Counted from the first letter of the stretch, positions 13,207 to 24,475 are shown. The stretch is DNA of 64,000 nucleotides from Mixophyes australis (GCA_036250195.1 JAVHZZ010000006.1:72096869-72160868), one strand, 5' to 3'. The notes: generated by a model not told the origin, from the letters alone. Numbers and translations are program-made.

Positions 13207-15012
13207 TAAAGGTTATCCAGATGGCAGGTACAATAGCAGGTAACGAAGGAATGTACTGCGGCTGAGCGGTATTACCACTAATGTGGAGATGAAGTGTCCA
13301 GGCTGCAGGTACGATACCAGGTAACGTGGAGATGTCTGTGGCTGAGCGGTATTACCACTAATGTGGAGATGAAGTGTCCAGGCTGCAGGTACGATACCAG
13401 GTAACATAGAGATGTCTGCGGCTGAGCGGTATTACCACTAATGTGGAGATGAAGTGTCCAGGCTGCAGGTACGATACCAGGTAACGTGGAGATGTCTGTG
13501 GCTGACAGGTATTACCACTAATGTGGAGATGAAGTGTCCAGGCTGCAGGTATTACCACTAATGTGGAGATGAAGTATCCAGGCTGCAGGTACGATACCAG
13601 GTAACGTGGAGATGTCTGCGGCTGAGCGGTATTATCACTAATGTGGAGATGAAGTATCCAGGCTGCAGGTACGATACCAGGTAACAAAGGAATGTACTGC
13701 GGCTGAGCGGTATTACCACTAATGTGGAGATGAAGTATCCAGGCTGCAGGTACGATACCAGGTAACGTGGAGATGTCTGCGGCTGAGCGGTATTACCACT
13801 AATGTGGAGATGACGTATCCAGGCTGCAGGTACGATACCAGGTAACGTGGAGATGTCTGCGGCTGAGCGGTATTACCACTAATGTGGAGATGACGTATCC
13901 AGGCTGCAGGTACGATACCAGGTAACGTGGAGATGTCTGCGGTTGACTGGAATTACCACTAATGTGGAGATGAGGTATCCAGGCTGCAGGTACGATACCA
14001 GGTAACGTGGAGATGTCTGTGGTTGACAGGTATTACCACTAATGTGGAGATGACGTATCCAGGCTGCAGGTACGATACCAGGTAACGTGGGATGTCTGCG
14101 GTTGACAGGTATTACCACTAATGTGGAGATGAAGTATCCAGGCTGCAGGTACAATACCAGGTAACGTGGAGATGTCTGCGGCTGACAGGTATTACCAATA
14201 ATGTGGAGATGAGGTTTGTCCAGGCTGCAGGTACGATACCAGGTAACGTGTAGATGTCTGCGGCTGGCAGGTATTACCACTAATGTGGAGAATGGGTTTG
14301 TCCAGGCTGCAGGTACGATACCAGGTAACGTGGAGATGTCTGCAGCTGACAGGTATTACCACTAATGTGGAGATGAGGTTTGTCCAGGCTACAGGTACGA
14401 TACCAGGTAACGTGGAGATGTCTGCGGCTGACAGGTATTACCAATAATGTGGAGATGAGGTTTGTCCAGGCTGCAGGTACGATACCAGGTAACGTGTAGA
14501 TGTCTGCGGCTGGCAGGTATTACCACTAATGTGGAGAATGGGTTTGTCCAGGCTGCAGGTACGATACCAGGTAACGTGGAGATGTCTGCAGCTGACAGCT
14601 ATTACCACTAATGTGGAGATGAGGTTTGTCCAGGCTACAGGTACGATACCAGGTAACGTGGAGATGTCTGCGGCTGACAGGTATTACCAATAATGTGGAG
14701 ATGAGGTTTGTCCAGGCTGCAGGTACGATACCAGGTAACGTGTAGATGTCTGCGGCTGGCAGGTATTACCACTAATGTGGAGATGAGGTTTGTCCAGGAT
14801 GTAGGTACGATACCAGGTAACGTGGAGATGTCTGCAGCTGACAGGTATTACCACTAATGTGGAGATGAGGTTTATCCAGGTTGCAGGTGCGATACCAGGT
14901 ACTGTGGAGATGTCTGCGGCTGAGAGGTATTACCACTAATGTGGAGATGAGGTTTGTCCAGGTTGCAGGTGCGATACCAGGTAACGTGGAGATGTCTGCG
15001 GCCGACAGGTGC
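13207..15012. repeat. Satellite array B, about 80-82-bp unit, related to array A
   Basis: About 22 tandem units with blocks such as CCAGGCTGCAGGTACGATAC, CAGGTAACGTGGAGATGTCT and ATTACCACTAATGTGGAGAT. The order of blocks matches array A (CCAG..CAGGTAC..GGAGATG..CTGCGGCTG..ATTACCACT..GTGGAGA), so the two are diverged sisters. Unit length rises from about 80 to 82 bp towards the right end, where a three-unit higher-order repeat appears. The last units decay into unique sequence near 15012. Confidence 0.95.
14191..14800. repeat. 246-bp trimeric higher-order repeat in array B
   Basis: The diagnostic variant ATTACCAATAATG occurs at 14191, 14437 and 14683, exactly 246 bp (3 x 82) apart. Each is followed by the same order of second-unit (GTGTAGATG, GGCTGGCAGG) and third-unit (TGCAGCTGACAG, AGGCTACAGG) variants. 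The third copy is partly altered. Confidence 0.9.
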
Positions 15013-15380
15013 GGTAGCTGGTACACTAGAGACGTACTTCAGCTGAAAGGTAACACGATCCAGGAAGTGAGAACTCCTTGGTTACCTCGGCAGAATGAAG
15101 ACCAAGAACAGGCAAGGGAAATAGGTCAGGGGTGCATTAAATAGGGAGAGGCAATTAGTGAACCAATGAGAAGAGGGAGAAGGTTTTAACAGTCCTCCAT
15201 TCTGCACATGCGCAGAAGCATAGCTAAGATGGTGGACGGCCACGGTGTTGCACCGACACCGGAAGAGCAGTGAGTGAACTGGATCTTGGCCTAGAGGAAC
15301 CAGAGGTCCGCTGAGTAACAAAGTACAGCCGATTATTACATACGCAGGCGCCCTGGATCCCGAATACAGTCATTCAATCC
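15013..15380. other. Satellite-to-ERV junction, no gene seen
   Basis: The sequence leaves satellite B and reads into moderately GC-rich DNA with short motifs common in frog interspersed repeats (CTGCACATGCGCAGAAG). I see no coding exon. It ends at the putative left LTR boundary of the retrovirus. Confidence 0.4.
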
Positions 15381-16037
15381 TGAAGTCTTTGGTCAAGAAG
15401 ACTGTCTGTTGGTCCCAGAGCTCCTGCTTATATACAGTTGGTGTTACATTGAAAACAATAGAGATGATATGGCATGTTTCCATAGGTTCAGGCTTCAGGA
15501 CAGTCCAGTGAAATGCAGGTCATTGGCCAGTTCAAACGATGCCCTCCAAGGGTGGGGGTCAGCTCTCCAACAGATGCATACTAATCTTCCTGCCGAAAAG
15601 CTGGTTTAAACTGGTCTTTTGCATTACACACACGATACCATTCTGATCATTTATTCCCTATAATCCATAACTCGCACAGGTGCGATCTCTTAGCCGATAG
15701 AAACGGAGGTGTGAGGATAAATAGGGGATTAGAATGATACTAGATATGATATGTTTCCTGTATCCTGAACCTTAGATCTCACTAAAGTGTATTTAATATT
15801 ATTATATTTAACTATAAACTCTATTACATTTATAAATGACTATGTGTTGGAACTATTTTAAGGTGAACTAATCACAAGTGAATGTGTAAGCGTAAATGTT
15901 GTAAGTGTTCATACGTGTGGTGGTTAAATACGCCATTCCACATCGTACTGTGCAATTCGCATATTTTCAGACAAAGACAATCAGATTGACGGATATTAAT
16001 TTGAAACGACTATATCCAATTATTTGACTTCGAAAGC
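15381..16037 (-). repeat. 3' LTR of the endogenous retrovirus
   Basis: From about 15540 to 16037 it aligns with the 19838-20638 copy, roughly one difference per 10-15 bases by eye plus small indels. The left limit near 15381 (TGAAGTCTTT) is inferred. The polypurine stretch of the minus strand (AAAGGGTGGAG) lies just internal at about 16038-16049, as expected before a 3' LTR. Confidence 0.75.
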
Positions 16038-16064
16038 TCCACCCTTTGATAGTGCACAATGCTA

Positions 16065-16968
16065 TCACCTAATTATACTTTCTATTTCAGGATTGTAATG
16101 TAGTTCTTTGATACTTGTACTTCTCACCATCATTACAGTCTCATTTTCGGTGTTTACCTCAGTAGAATGTTTTCCACACTTCAACACAGTAGGAACACAT
16201 CTGACACATAAGCCAATCACAAAGATGACACCAAGTATAAGAATAAGGAGCTTACCTATACTGTAGTTCCTTACCCACATACCTGAAAGTGTCATCATAC
16301 ATCTCGGTGATATTGTCTATCAATTTAGCCAGGACTTGAATATACCTAAAATTTAAAGTTCCCCAAGCGATCCTGGTGGGATCTAATGCAACCATAACTT
16401 GGTAACCAGTACTTTCACTTATTAACTTAGTAGCTACATGTTCTTCACCAGGAATCATATATCTTTTGCCACGATGTTCATACTGACTGTGTATGTATGG
16501 TGGTGATGTAGTCCTATGAATAACAATCATTTTGTCATGTGTAATGGTCATGACCTCGGGAACCAATTTACCTAGAAAACATAAACCCTTGGAACTCGGA
16601 GTTAACCAGGAATAAGCCTTTCTCCCACAAACATAGTACACATCATCTGGGAGGACATAAGGTACAGTATGATCATTGATAATATCACACAAAGTTTTGA
16701 CAAAACTACCCATGCCTAGTTTCTTCATTTGTTCAAGACAGGTGTCGGCATGGATAACATTTTGACAATAACCTAGAGGAACTTTTGCAATGGATACTCT
16801 CCTGTGTCTGTTAATACGTCCTAGTCTATGATGTCCATCACTATTCCTGGTTATTGGTAATCTTGAGAGTCCCCCATCAATACTGGTGTGGCGAGCCATT
16901 GTCTGATCAGGTAGGTCAGCTTCCCAATTCTCCAGTCTCTTTACATATGAGATATTTAGACACAACAA
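16065..16968 (-). pseudogene. Retroviral env remnant (SU/TM fragment)
   Basis: Two overlapping minus-strand frames (16252-16968 and 16065-16298) need a frameshift to join. The larger has a Cys-containing YYVCGRKAYSW segment and FLGKLVPE, typical of env ectodomains. The smaller has a hydrophobic membrane span (LLILILGVIFVIGLC) followed by a short cytoplasmic tail. Only about 400 bp separate it from integrase, so most of the surface subunit is missing. Broken and not expected to be functional. Confidence 0.7.
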
Positions 16969-17379
16969 AGACCGATCTAAGGAGTATTGGCGAAGCTTTA
17001 GACTAGGGCACCTAGTGATATTATACCTCCCTTCTATGGACCTCCCTCCCCGTAATTAGAGGACCTCAGAGATATTTAGTGGGAACGGCACTTGTCCTAT
17101 ATTATGCTGTCCCTGAGGCACATGAGAGCACACCCAACACTCGGGTTTGGTTTAAGACCTTACCCACTAGGAAGTAATAATCCTTGAAAAAAACCGACTG
17201 TCATACATTTACTCCCAGATCCTTTCTCCGTCATCTGTCCTCCATCACAAAAATGGGATGTCCTAAAAACAATAAAAATGAGAAAAATCCTGGAACAAGA
17301 AAAATATAAAAACCGCCACTCCATTGCTGGGATAATAGTCTGTGCAATGTCCTTGGCTCAGGTGTCTTAGCTGCAGTCT

Positions 17380-18290
17380 TTAGGTCTCCCGAAACAGGTT
17401 CACAAGTGACAGATCGCTGTTGTCAGTCTCGACTTTGTCTTGTACCTTCTCTGGGTTGTTGACTTTCCTGCAGTGAGTAGAATGGACCCAAGTGTCTCTT
17501 TCTGCTACCTTCAGAGATGTGGTACTGGTCATCAACACTTGGTACGAACCTTTCCAACGGTCTGTTAAACAACCTGAGCGTAAGAAATTGTGGATCATAA
17601 CATATTCCCCAGGTTTAACATCGTGACAGAATTTTCAGTTTCTGTTGCTGTAGTTTTAGCTGTTTGCTCATTTTTATGATAAATTGCACAGTCCCTTCAT
17701 TATTGCACTTCAAATCGTCCTGTGGACCTATGATCAAAGGAGGTTGTCTGCCAAAAAGTATCTCAAAGAGGGACAGATTAAGAGGAGGTCTGGGAGTGGT
17801 TCTGATGCTATGGAGGACTAGTGGCAAAGCTTCTGGCCACACCAACCCAGTTTCAGCCATTATCTTATCAGTTTGTTCTTAATGGTACCGTTCACCCTTT
17901 CCACCTTACCACTGGCTTGTGGTCGGTAAGGAGTGTGGAGTCTGCTATTGATTCCCATAAGTTTACACAAGTTCTGAAATATATCACCAGTAAAATGAGT
18001 ACCCCTATCACTTCTAGGTATACCATATCTCCATACAAAATCCATGAATAATTTTCTTAGCAGTAAAAACAGCAGTATTAGTGGCAACTGGAAATGCCTC
18101 TATCCAATTAGAAAACACATCAGTACAAACTAATACATATTTGAGATTCCTGCAAGGTGGTAATTGGATGTAGTCAATTTGTATTATTTGAAAAGGTCCG
18201 TCTGTAGGAGGGATATGGGATGGCTCAGTTGGTATTGTCTTCCCGACATTTTTCTTCAAACAATAAGACAAGACAGTGCTTTCTTACTGG
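17380..18290 (-). pseudogene. Retroviral integrase remnant
   Basis: Four short minus-strand frames (18014-18271, 17860-18087, 17615-17860, 17380-17598) together span the integrase core and C-terminus, with frameshifts and stops between them. The three acidic catalytic positions are recognisable: Asp in QIDYIQL, Asp in SDRGTHF and Glu in GKVERVNG. The C-terminal part (RWKGSYQVL, VHSTHC) resembles class I retroviruses. It is interrupted and inactive as it stands. Confidence 0.85.
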
Positions 18291-18703
18291 CTTGAGAATA
18301 AAAGCCTGGTGCACACCAGTATGCTCTAACCAGCTTACACATACCTTCTTTACCCAGATGAGTCAGACCATGTGTCAGGCCTGGCTAATATGCCCTGGGA
18401 GCCACGGGCCTACCATGTCCATCTCTCCAGAGTCCAGAGGACTCTTGACCACATCCCTTCGCCTTCCAGACTGCCTTTTCCTGTAGGCAACTCAAATCTT
18501 GCATTTCAATTAATTTCGGTGTGTCTATTGTCTGAAAAACCATCATTTTGTCAGTTGATACATTTACAGGTAACCCTGCTGCCCATTGGGCAGCTTCATC
18601 CCCCTGCTATTGCCCACTGACACCGAGTCTTCCCCGTATCTGTGGGCTTTGCATTTTATGACGGCTACTGCCTTAGGTAACTTTATTACTCAAGAGTCCT
18701 TTT

Positions 18704-19398
18704 TTTTTTTTTTTTTTTTTTTTAAATCTTTTTATTGGTTATTTTCCTTACATACAGATACAGGAAATCAGAAATGACATATCTGTTACATATTCCAATG
18801 TTTTCAAAAAACAATTAAAGTATTCATTACAACTTGGCTTTAAAGGCCAACATCAAATATTAATAACGTCTTACCAATTGCGTTATTTAGGATTCATGAA
18901 AACATTGTAAATAATCTTGTACATTTACAAATACGGATATAGCTGGTCGATATGATCTACAATCAAAATTTGAATGCAACTGAAATAAAATAAAATAAAA
19001 TAAAATGAGAGGGGAAGGAAGGGTGGGGGGGGGGGGGGTATTTGTTTATTTTAGCAAGCTCAATGGCTTAGTATATTGTGAGGTAATGATCAGATCTTTC
19101 CCTAATTAGTGGAAATTTGCATCTACAGAATATCTAGGAGATTCCGGTTAACCGTGTATATATTTATCTTTATCTTTATCTCCCTAGCTTAATTGCCTGA
19201 GTAAATACCAGGTAGTATACTCAAACAATTTAAAGATGTTCTGCTGGACTGAAGGTTCCAGTGATTCGATATATATTCCCCATTTTTTCTGGAACCTTAT
19301 ACCACCTTTTTCTATATCTGGGAGAGTGGCTCTCCTATCTAAGTATATGATATCTAATATCTCTATTTTGAGCATTCCCAGAGTCGGGGAAACCAAAA
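18704..19398 (-). mobile_element. 5'-truncated LINE (L1-like) inserted in ERV pol
   Basis: A run of over 20 T at about 18701-18722 (poly(A) on the minus strand) starts the element. The far end shows a short open frame (19184-19396) resembling the end of L1 ORF2. The flanks AGTCCTTTT at 18695-18703 and 19399-19407 are a target-site duplication. It contains a (TAAAA)n run and a poly-G tract at 19026-19038. Confidence 0.8.
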
Positions 19399-19463
19399 AG
19401 TCCTTTTATGTGATGTGAATGTGCTACTGGTGTGCCTGCTGCTATCATAAAGTTCTTCAGATG

Positions 19464-19833
19464 CTAAAGTGCCCCGAAATCATATACTACCCCGAAGGCG
19501 TACCTAGAGTCAGTGTATATATTAGCCGATTTACCCTCTGCCATCTCACACGCTCTCCTAAGTGCCACTAGTTTGGCCACTTGGGCTGAGTGAGGTGGCA
19601 CAAGGGGTACAGCCTTTATAACATCTTCGTCATCTACAACAGTGTAACCGGTGCATAGTTCTCCTGTGTCTATGACAACTCCCATCCGTGTAAAACGTAA
19701 AATCAACATTTTCCAAGGGCGTGTCACGTATGTCAGGTCTCGCAGTAAAGGTCTGGTTCAGATACTTCATACAATCATGTGTATCAGTATACCTGCAAAA
19801 CTCATCTTCAACTAGAATCTCTTCTCCTTCCAC
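19464..19833 (-). pseudogene. Retroviral RNase H remnant
   Basis: Two minus-strand frames (19630-19833 and 19464-19727) with an FYTDGS motif in the first and AQVAKLVALRRA / IYTDSRYAFG in the second, the expected order for retroviral RNase H. A frameshift separates them. The upstream RT is absent because the 5' LTR follows immediately. Confidence 0.8.
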
Positions 19834-19837
19834 CCTC

Positions 19838-20638
19838 CAAGAGTGGGGGTCAGCGCACCAACAGATGTATACTAATCTTGCTGCTGAAAAGCTGGTTTAA
19901 ACTGGTCTATTTGCATTACACATACAATACCATTCAGATCATTTATTCCCTCGAATCCATAACTCACATACAGAAGGTGCGATCTCTTAGCCAATAGAAA
20001 TGAAGGTCTGAGGATAAATAGGGGATTAGGTGGCTAAGTGGTTAGCACTTCTACCTCACAGCACTGGAGTCATGAGTTCAATTCCTGACCATGGCCTTAT
20101 CTGTGAGGAGTTTGTATGTTCTCCCTGTGTTTGCGTGGGTTTCCTCCGGGTGCTCCGGTTTCCTCCCACACTCCAAAAACATACTAGTAGGTTAATTGGC
20201 TGCTATCAAAAATTGTCCCTAGTCTCTCTCTCTGTCTGTCTGTCTGTGCATGTAAGCTCCAATGGGGCAGGGACTGATGTGAATGAGTTCTCTGTACAGC
20301 ACTGCGGAATAAGTGGCGCTATATAAATGATGATGATGATGATATGTTTCCTGTATCCTGAACCTTAGATTTTACTAAAGTGTATTTAACATTATTATAT
20401 TTAACTATAAACTCTATTACATTTGATTATAAATGACTATGTGTTGGAACTATTTTAAGGTGAACTAATTACAAGTGAATGTGTAAGTGTAAATGTGTGG
20501 AGAAATGTTCGTACGTGTGGTGGTTAAATACGCCCTTCCACGCCGTAGCTTGCTATTCGCATATTTTCAGACAAAGACAATCAGATTGATGGATATTAAT
20601 TTGAAAGGACTATATCCAATTATTTGACTTCGATAGCA
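19838..20638 (-). repeat. 5' LTR of the endogenous retrovirus, truncated and split by a SINE
   Basis: It matches the 15540-16037 LTR, sharing for example CCTCCAAG.GTGGGGGTCAGC, GATCATTTATTCCCT, GATATGTTTCCTGTATCC and TATATCCAATTATTTGACTT. A 312-bp SINE interrupts it at 20029-20340. Compared with the other LTR it lacks the outer R/U5 portion and joins RNase H sequence directly at about 19835-19838, where both partners share a CCCTCCAAG-like run. Confidence 0.85.
20029..20340 (+). mobile_element. tRNA-derived SINE inserted in the ERV LTR
   Basis: Pol III A-box-like GGTGGCTAAGTGGTTAGC and B-box-like GAGTTCAATTCC are followed by a conserved body (CGTGGGTTTCCTCC, TAGGTTAATTGGCTGCTA, GGGGCAGGGACTGATGTGAA, GGCGCTATATAAAT) and a (GAT)n tail. 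Same family as copies at 23971, 43900 and 51619. It interrupts sequence that is continuous in the other LTR. Confidence 0.9.
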
Positions 20639-21009
20639 TCCTAATAGTAATTACTCAGGTCTCCTTGTCTTCTCTCTTCTCCTATCCTGCTCCTCCCCTC
20701 TCTTCCCCAATTTTGTTTGTCTTCCCCCTAGCTGTCTGTTTTGTCTTTTTGACATATTGGAAAATTTCTAATATGCTGGACTGTTCTATTACTGACTCTT
20801 GATGCTGTCATTGTGTTGCTATGTGGTCTCAGCATATTACAAAATAATGAATATATAAAAAAAATACAAGCAGAAAAAAGGGGTGTTTGGGAATGCAGAG
20901 ACATTCATGGATTCATTTGGGGACGATGGGAGGGGTTCAAAAAAATTTAGAATGAATTTCATATTATAAAATTCCATTCATTTATATGTACACTTTGACA
21001 TTTGTGTGC

Positions 21010-21013
<4 letters not shown>

Positions 21014-21065
<52 letters not shown>

Positions 21066-21069
21066 TTAT
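21014..21069. repeat. (TA)n microsatellite
   Basis: About 28 TA dinucleotides with two TTTA interruptions near the right end. Confidence 0.9.
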
Positions 21070-21360
21070 ATTTACAATTAGGAAGTCCTTTGAAGAAACA
21101 AAGAACTAGAAATGGGGTACAAAACAGATGGAACCCAGAGCCACCTTGACTGCACGCTGGGCAGTTGCACGGGGGCCCCACGAGTATAGGGGCTCCATAG
21201 ACTTGCCAACTTTTCGGTATATTATACTGGGAGATTTATTCAGAACCTTCAAACGCTCTTTGTTAAACCATTTAGGTGGATTAATCTCCTCAGTATCAGC
21301 TGTTATCTGTACATACGATCTTGCTGTTGTAAATACATATCTTGACCTTGACTTAAACAA

Positions 21361-21513
21361 TGTATACGTACTAATTGTACTGTACAATTAGTACGTGTAT
21401 GTTGTGTTCGTCAAAATATTACCGGAACTTTATTACAAAATTATGTGTGTTGATTTTGTCTTGCTTATGTACAATTTGTACATAACCAAGACAAAATCAA
21501 CACATATAATTTT
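21361..21513. repeat. Two adjacent near-perfect palindromes
   Basis: The first is centred near 21380 (ACGTACTAATTGTAC / GTACAATTAGTACGT). The second spans 21437-21513 with 38-bp arms and no loop (TGTTGATTTTGTCTTG / CAAGACAAAATCAACA, centre ACAATTTGT). Likely the core of a foldback MITE; ends not found. Confidence 0.75.
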
Positions 21514-22257
21514 TGAAGTCGTTGTTAAATATGATTTTTTGTTAAGGCCTCATAAAGCCTTTGTTCACCCATTTTTGTAACTTGCATAGATATTATAGGT
21601 GCTTAAAAGAGGTTATTCATTTTCCGCTGAAATGCAGTTTTGCAAGATGTAAGCCCACGGCCTTGAGGTGTAGCTAACAAGACATAGATAAGAATAATTG
21701 GCCCATCTGGCCTGAGAAGGGGGGAGGAAGCTAGAAAATTCAAGAATACGTGAGATAGTTAATGCGCAGCGCATCCCTTAGACTATTGTATACTTAAGAC
21801 ATAAGATTCACATATATTCAGAATGCTATAAAAACTTGTAACTTTGAGATATTAAACAGAGAGTATTTCATGCATACAGAACATTGGTCTGTGCCTATTC
21901 TCTCCAGCTGTTATTGAAGTGCTTCCAGATATACTTGACACCACTAGGCAAACTCTGAACAGATTTTAGATCTGACACCATAAAGCTATAATACATTTCT
22001 TCCAATATTTGTAACAGTCCATGTCGGTTGCCTCCCCCTGCTACTTTCTAAATGTAAATAATGAAAGAAATTGAACGGAGCACAATGAAGTTTGAAGGCT
22101 ATGACGCGACAGTGCCTTTGTTTTAGTTTTCTTTAAATACCATTTTTATGTTGAATTTCTTGTTTTTCAACTTCAAGGCTCATGTTATGATGTCCAAACA
22201 TTTGGGTGGATTAATCTCTGCTGTACAGCATGTTTTTTAAAGTTTGAACACTGGCGG

Positions 22258-22418
22258 CAGTGCCGTAACTAGACATTTCAGTGCCCTGGGCGAGACAGGG
22301 CACCGGCGCCCCCCATCGAAGTGGGAGTGACATTTGCCAAGTGGGTGTGGCCAACCTAATGTGGGGATGTGGCTAGCACTTTACTGAAATAATTCTGCTA
22401 CACATATTTGCAAATGCA

Positions 22419-22465
<47 letters not shown>

Positions 22466-23826
22466 CACACAGTAGTGGGATGCATATAAATTAACAACCG
22501 GTTAATATTTTTAGCAAATTTAATCTTTTTTTTAAAACTTTAGATTTTTATTTATCCACTTTAGTAAAACTGAATGCCCAAGTGTGGACTTTCAGTTCCA
22601 CTGTACAGCCGCACATATGCAAAGATTGGCTCAGTCAAACAGTATGTTAAACTGTAGTGATAAGCGATTTCACTTACTCACCTCACTCCAAACATGCTGT
22701 CTTCGTGCACGGGAATAAGGACAAGGGCTCTTGCCACACTCATGCTCTGTCACGTGATACGGATGACTAATAAAAGAGCGCCTTCATTCTTACTGAGGGG
22801 GACACATACAAAATTGTAGAAAGAGGGAAAATCACAACAGGAAAACAGACATGTGGGAGATGATAGAGGCATAAACAGGGGTGGTGGGCCAGAGATACAC
22901 ATGAGACATACAATCATAGGGAAGAAGGAGAGAACAACATTGAGTGCCTGAGTTATTCTCAGGAATGGTGACCTATTGAGTGACCACATGCAATATGTCA
23001 CCATTCCTACAGCAGAAGTGGCAATACGTGATACCATGCCACAGATCTTATTAGAAGATAAGCAACTGCTTTTGAAATAGGTTTTTCTGACTTCAGTTTA
23101 GCAAAAAGTCCCAACATTAACAGCATAAAAAAACATATAAGAAATTGTAAGACACACAAACATGGGGTGGGGAAGAAGGAGTCAGGGGACACCAATGCAG
23201 GAAACAGGGAAGGATTATAAGTGCTCAGTGGCAGCTCACCTGAGAAGTGGAAGAGGTGGGGGCGGGCCCGAGCTTCCTAACAAAATGCCCGAGCACTGAC
23301 TTCTCTGTTGTTACAGGCAGCGCGTGGGCCATCATGCAGAGAAAGTCCCGTTGCAGCCTGTCAGAAGGCAACGCTGTGTGCTGCACTGATAAGCTCACAG
23401 TCACCGGTGACAGTAGGAGGCGGGGTTATAGGGGCAGTTAACGTGCAGAGCAGGCAGCCAGCATTCACATATATCGTCTGGCAGTTTCTGACAGGAAGTG
23501 AAGACTCATGCACAGGTGGGTTGGAACTGGGATTCTGCTCCTCGGATCGCCGTCTCTTGCACTTGATACCCAGCGCCTCTGCCAGGTCTGCTCCTTGCTT
23601 GCTTTCACAAGTTCTACTTCCCTTGTCTACTGGCGCAGAGCTGATTGTGTTATATGTACGCAGCGGCTGACGAACAGTGACAGATTTCGAGTGCTGGGAC
23701 AGCGGGGCCTCCCCTGGGAGTAAATCCGTCCCTGCACAGAGGGGAAGGTAGCGGGCGGCTGCTGCGCCCCCTTGGGCTTGCGCCCTGGGCGACGGCACCG
23801 CCCGCACCACCCTAGTTACGGCTCTG
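22258..23826. mobile_element. Non-autonomous hAT-type DNA element, 1.57 kb
   Basis: Ends CAGTGCCGTAACTAG and CTAGTTACGGCTCTG are imperfect terminal inverted repeats. Both are flanked by ACTGGCGG (22250-22257 and 23827-23834), an exact 8-bp duplication as made by hAT transposases. It contains a (TA)n tract (about 22420-22460). The interior open frames, including a 159-codon minus frame at 23361-23840, show no transposase motifs I recognise. Confidence 0.9.
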
Positions 23827-23970
23827 ACTGGCGGTATCAATAAATATAAGCTTAATTTTATCTATAATTTTCATTTTTAGTTGGTAGGGCCCCAGTGCAC
23901 TGCTTTGCCTGGGGACCTGTAATGCTATCAAGACCACCCTCATTGTATAAACAAAAAGAACACATTGGGA

Positions 23971-24297
23971 GCATGGTGGTGTAGTGGTTAGCACATCTGC
24001 CTTGCAGCACTGGGGTTACGAGTTCAATTCCCAACCATGCCCTTATCTGTGAGGGGTTTGTATGTTCTCCCCGTGTTTGCGTCAGTTTCCTCCCACACTC
24101 CAAAAAACATACTAGTAGGTTAATTGGCTGCTAACAAAATTCATCCTAGTCTGTGTCTGTGTGTCTGTGTGTGTGTGTGTGTGTGTTAGGGATTTTAGAC
24201 TGTACGTCCCAATGGGGCAGGGACTGATGTGAATGAGTTCTCTGTAGAGTGCTGCGGATTTAGTGGGGCTATATAAATAAATGGTGATGATGATGAT
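23971..24297 (+). mobile_element. tRNA-derived SINE, same family
   Basis: Complete copy from GCATGGTGGTGTAGTGGTTA (A box) through GAGTTCAATTCCC (B box) and the conserved body to an ATGGTGATGATGATGAT tail. It has an internal TG-rich run at about 24157-24186. Confidence 0.9.
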
Positions 24298-24459
24298 ATT
24301 TACTAAACTGTGGGTTTGAAAAAGTGGGGATGTTGCATATAGCAACAAATCAGTCTAGCTGTCATTTATTTAGTACATTTTACAAAATGACAGCTAGAAT
24401 CTGATTGGCTGCTATAGGCAACATCTCCACTTTTTCAAACCCATAGTTTAGTAAATATA
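24297..24459. mobile_element. Palindromic MITE upstream of SIRT7
   Basis: Near-complete palindrome: TATTTACTAAACTGTGGGTT and TTGAAAAAGTGGGGATGTTG at the left are mirrored by CAACATCTCCACTTTTTCAA and CCCATAGTTTAGTAAATA at the right. The core CTGTCATTTATTTAGTACAT is shared with the element at 53170. Confidence 0.85.
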
Positions 24460-24475
24460 CCCCATGGATCCTCTG

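Larger units (their letters stand above)
15381..20638 (-). mobile_element. Defective endogenous retrovirus (class I-like), minus strand
   Basis: Two direct LTR copies (15381-16037 and 19838-20638) flank, in minus-strand order, RNase H, integrase and env remnants. gag, protease and most of RT are missing. The RNase H segment abuts a shortened 5' LTR, so one deletion removed the rest. Several frames are shifted. A LINE (18704-19398) lies in pol and a SINE (20029-20340) in the 5' LTR. Integrase C-terminal and env remnants look gamma/epsilon-like, which is inference from residue patterns. No part appears able to function. Confidence 0.9.
20639..22249. other. Repeat-rich spacer between ERV and hAT element
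   Basis: Holds the (TA)n run, an hAT-like end fragment (CAGAGCCACCTTGAC, about 21134), the double palindrome, and two copies of an AGGTGGATTAATCTC-like motif (about 21271 and 22206). No coding exon seen. Confidence 0.45.

Noticed and set aside
20029..20100. Functional tRNA gene
   Set aside because: Only A- and B-box-like sequences are present without a cloverleaf; the same head recurs in several SINE copies.
23361..23840. 159-codon minus-strand open frame
   Set aside because: GC-rich interior and end of the hAT element; overlaps its terminal repeat and has no transposase motif.
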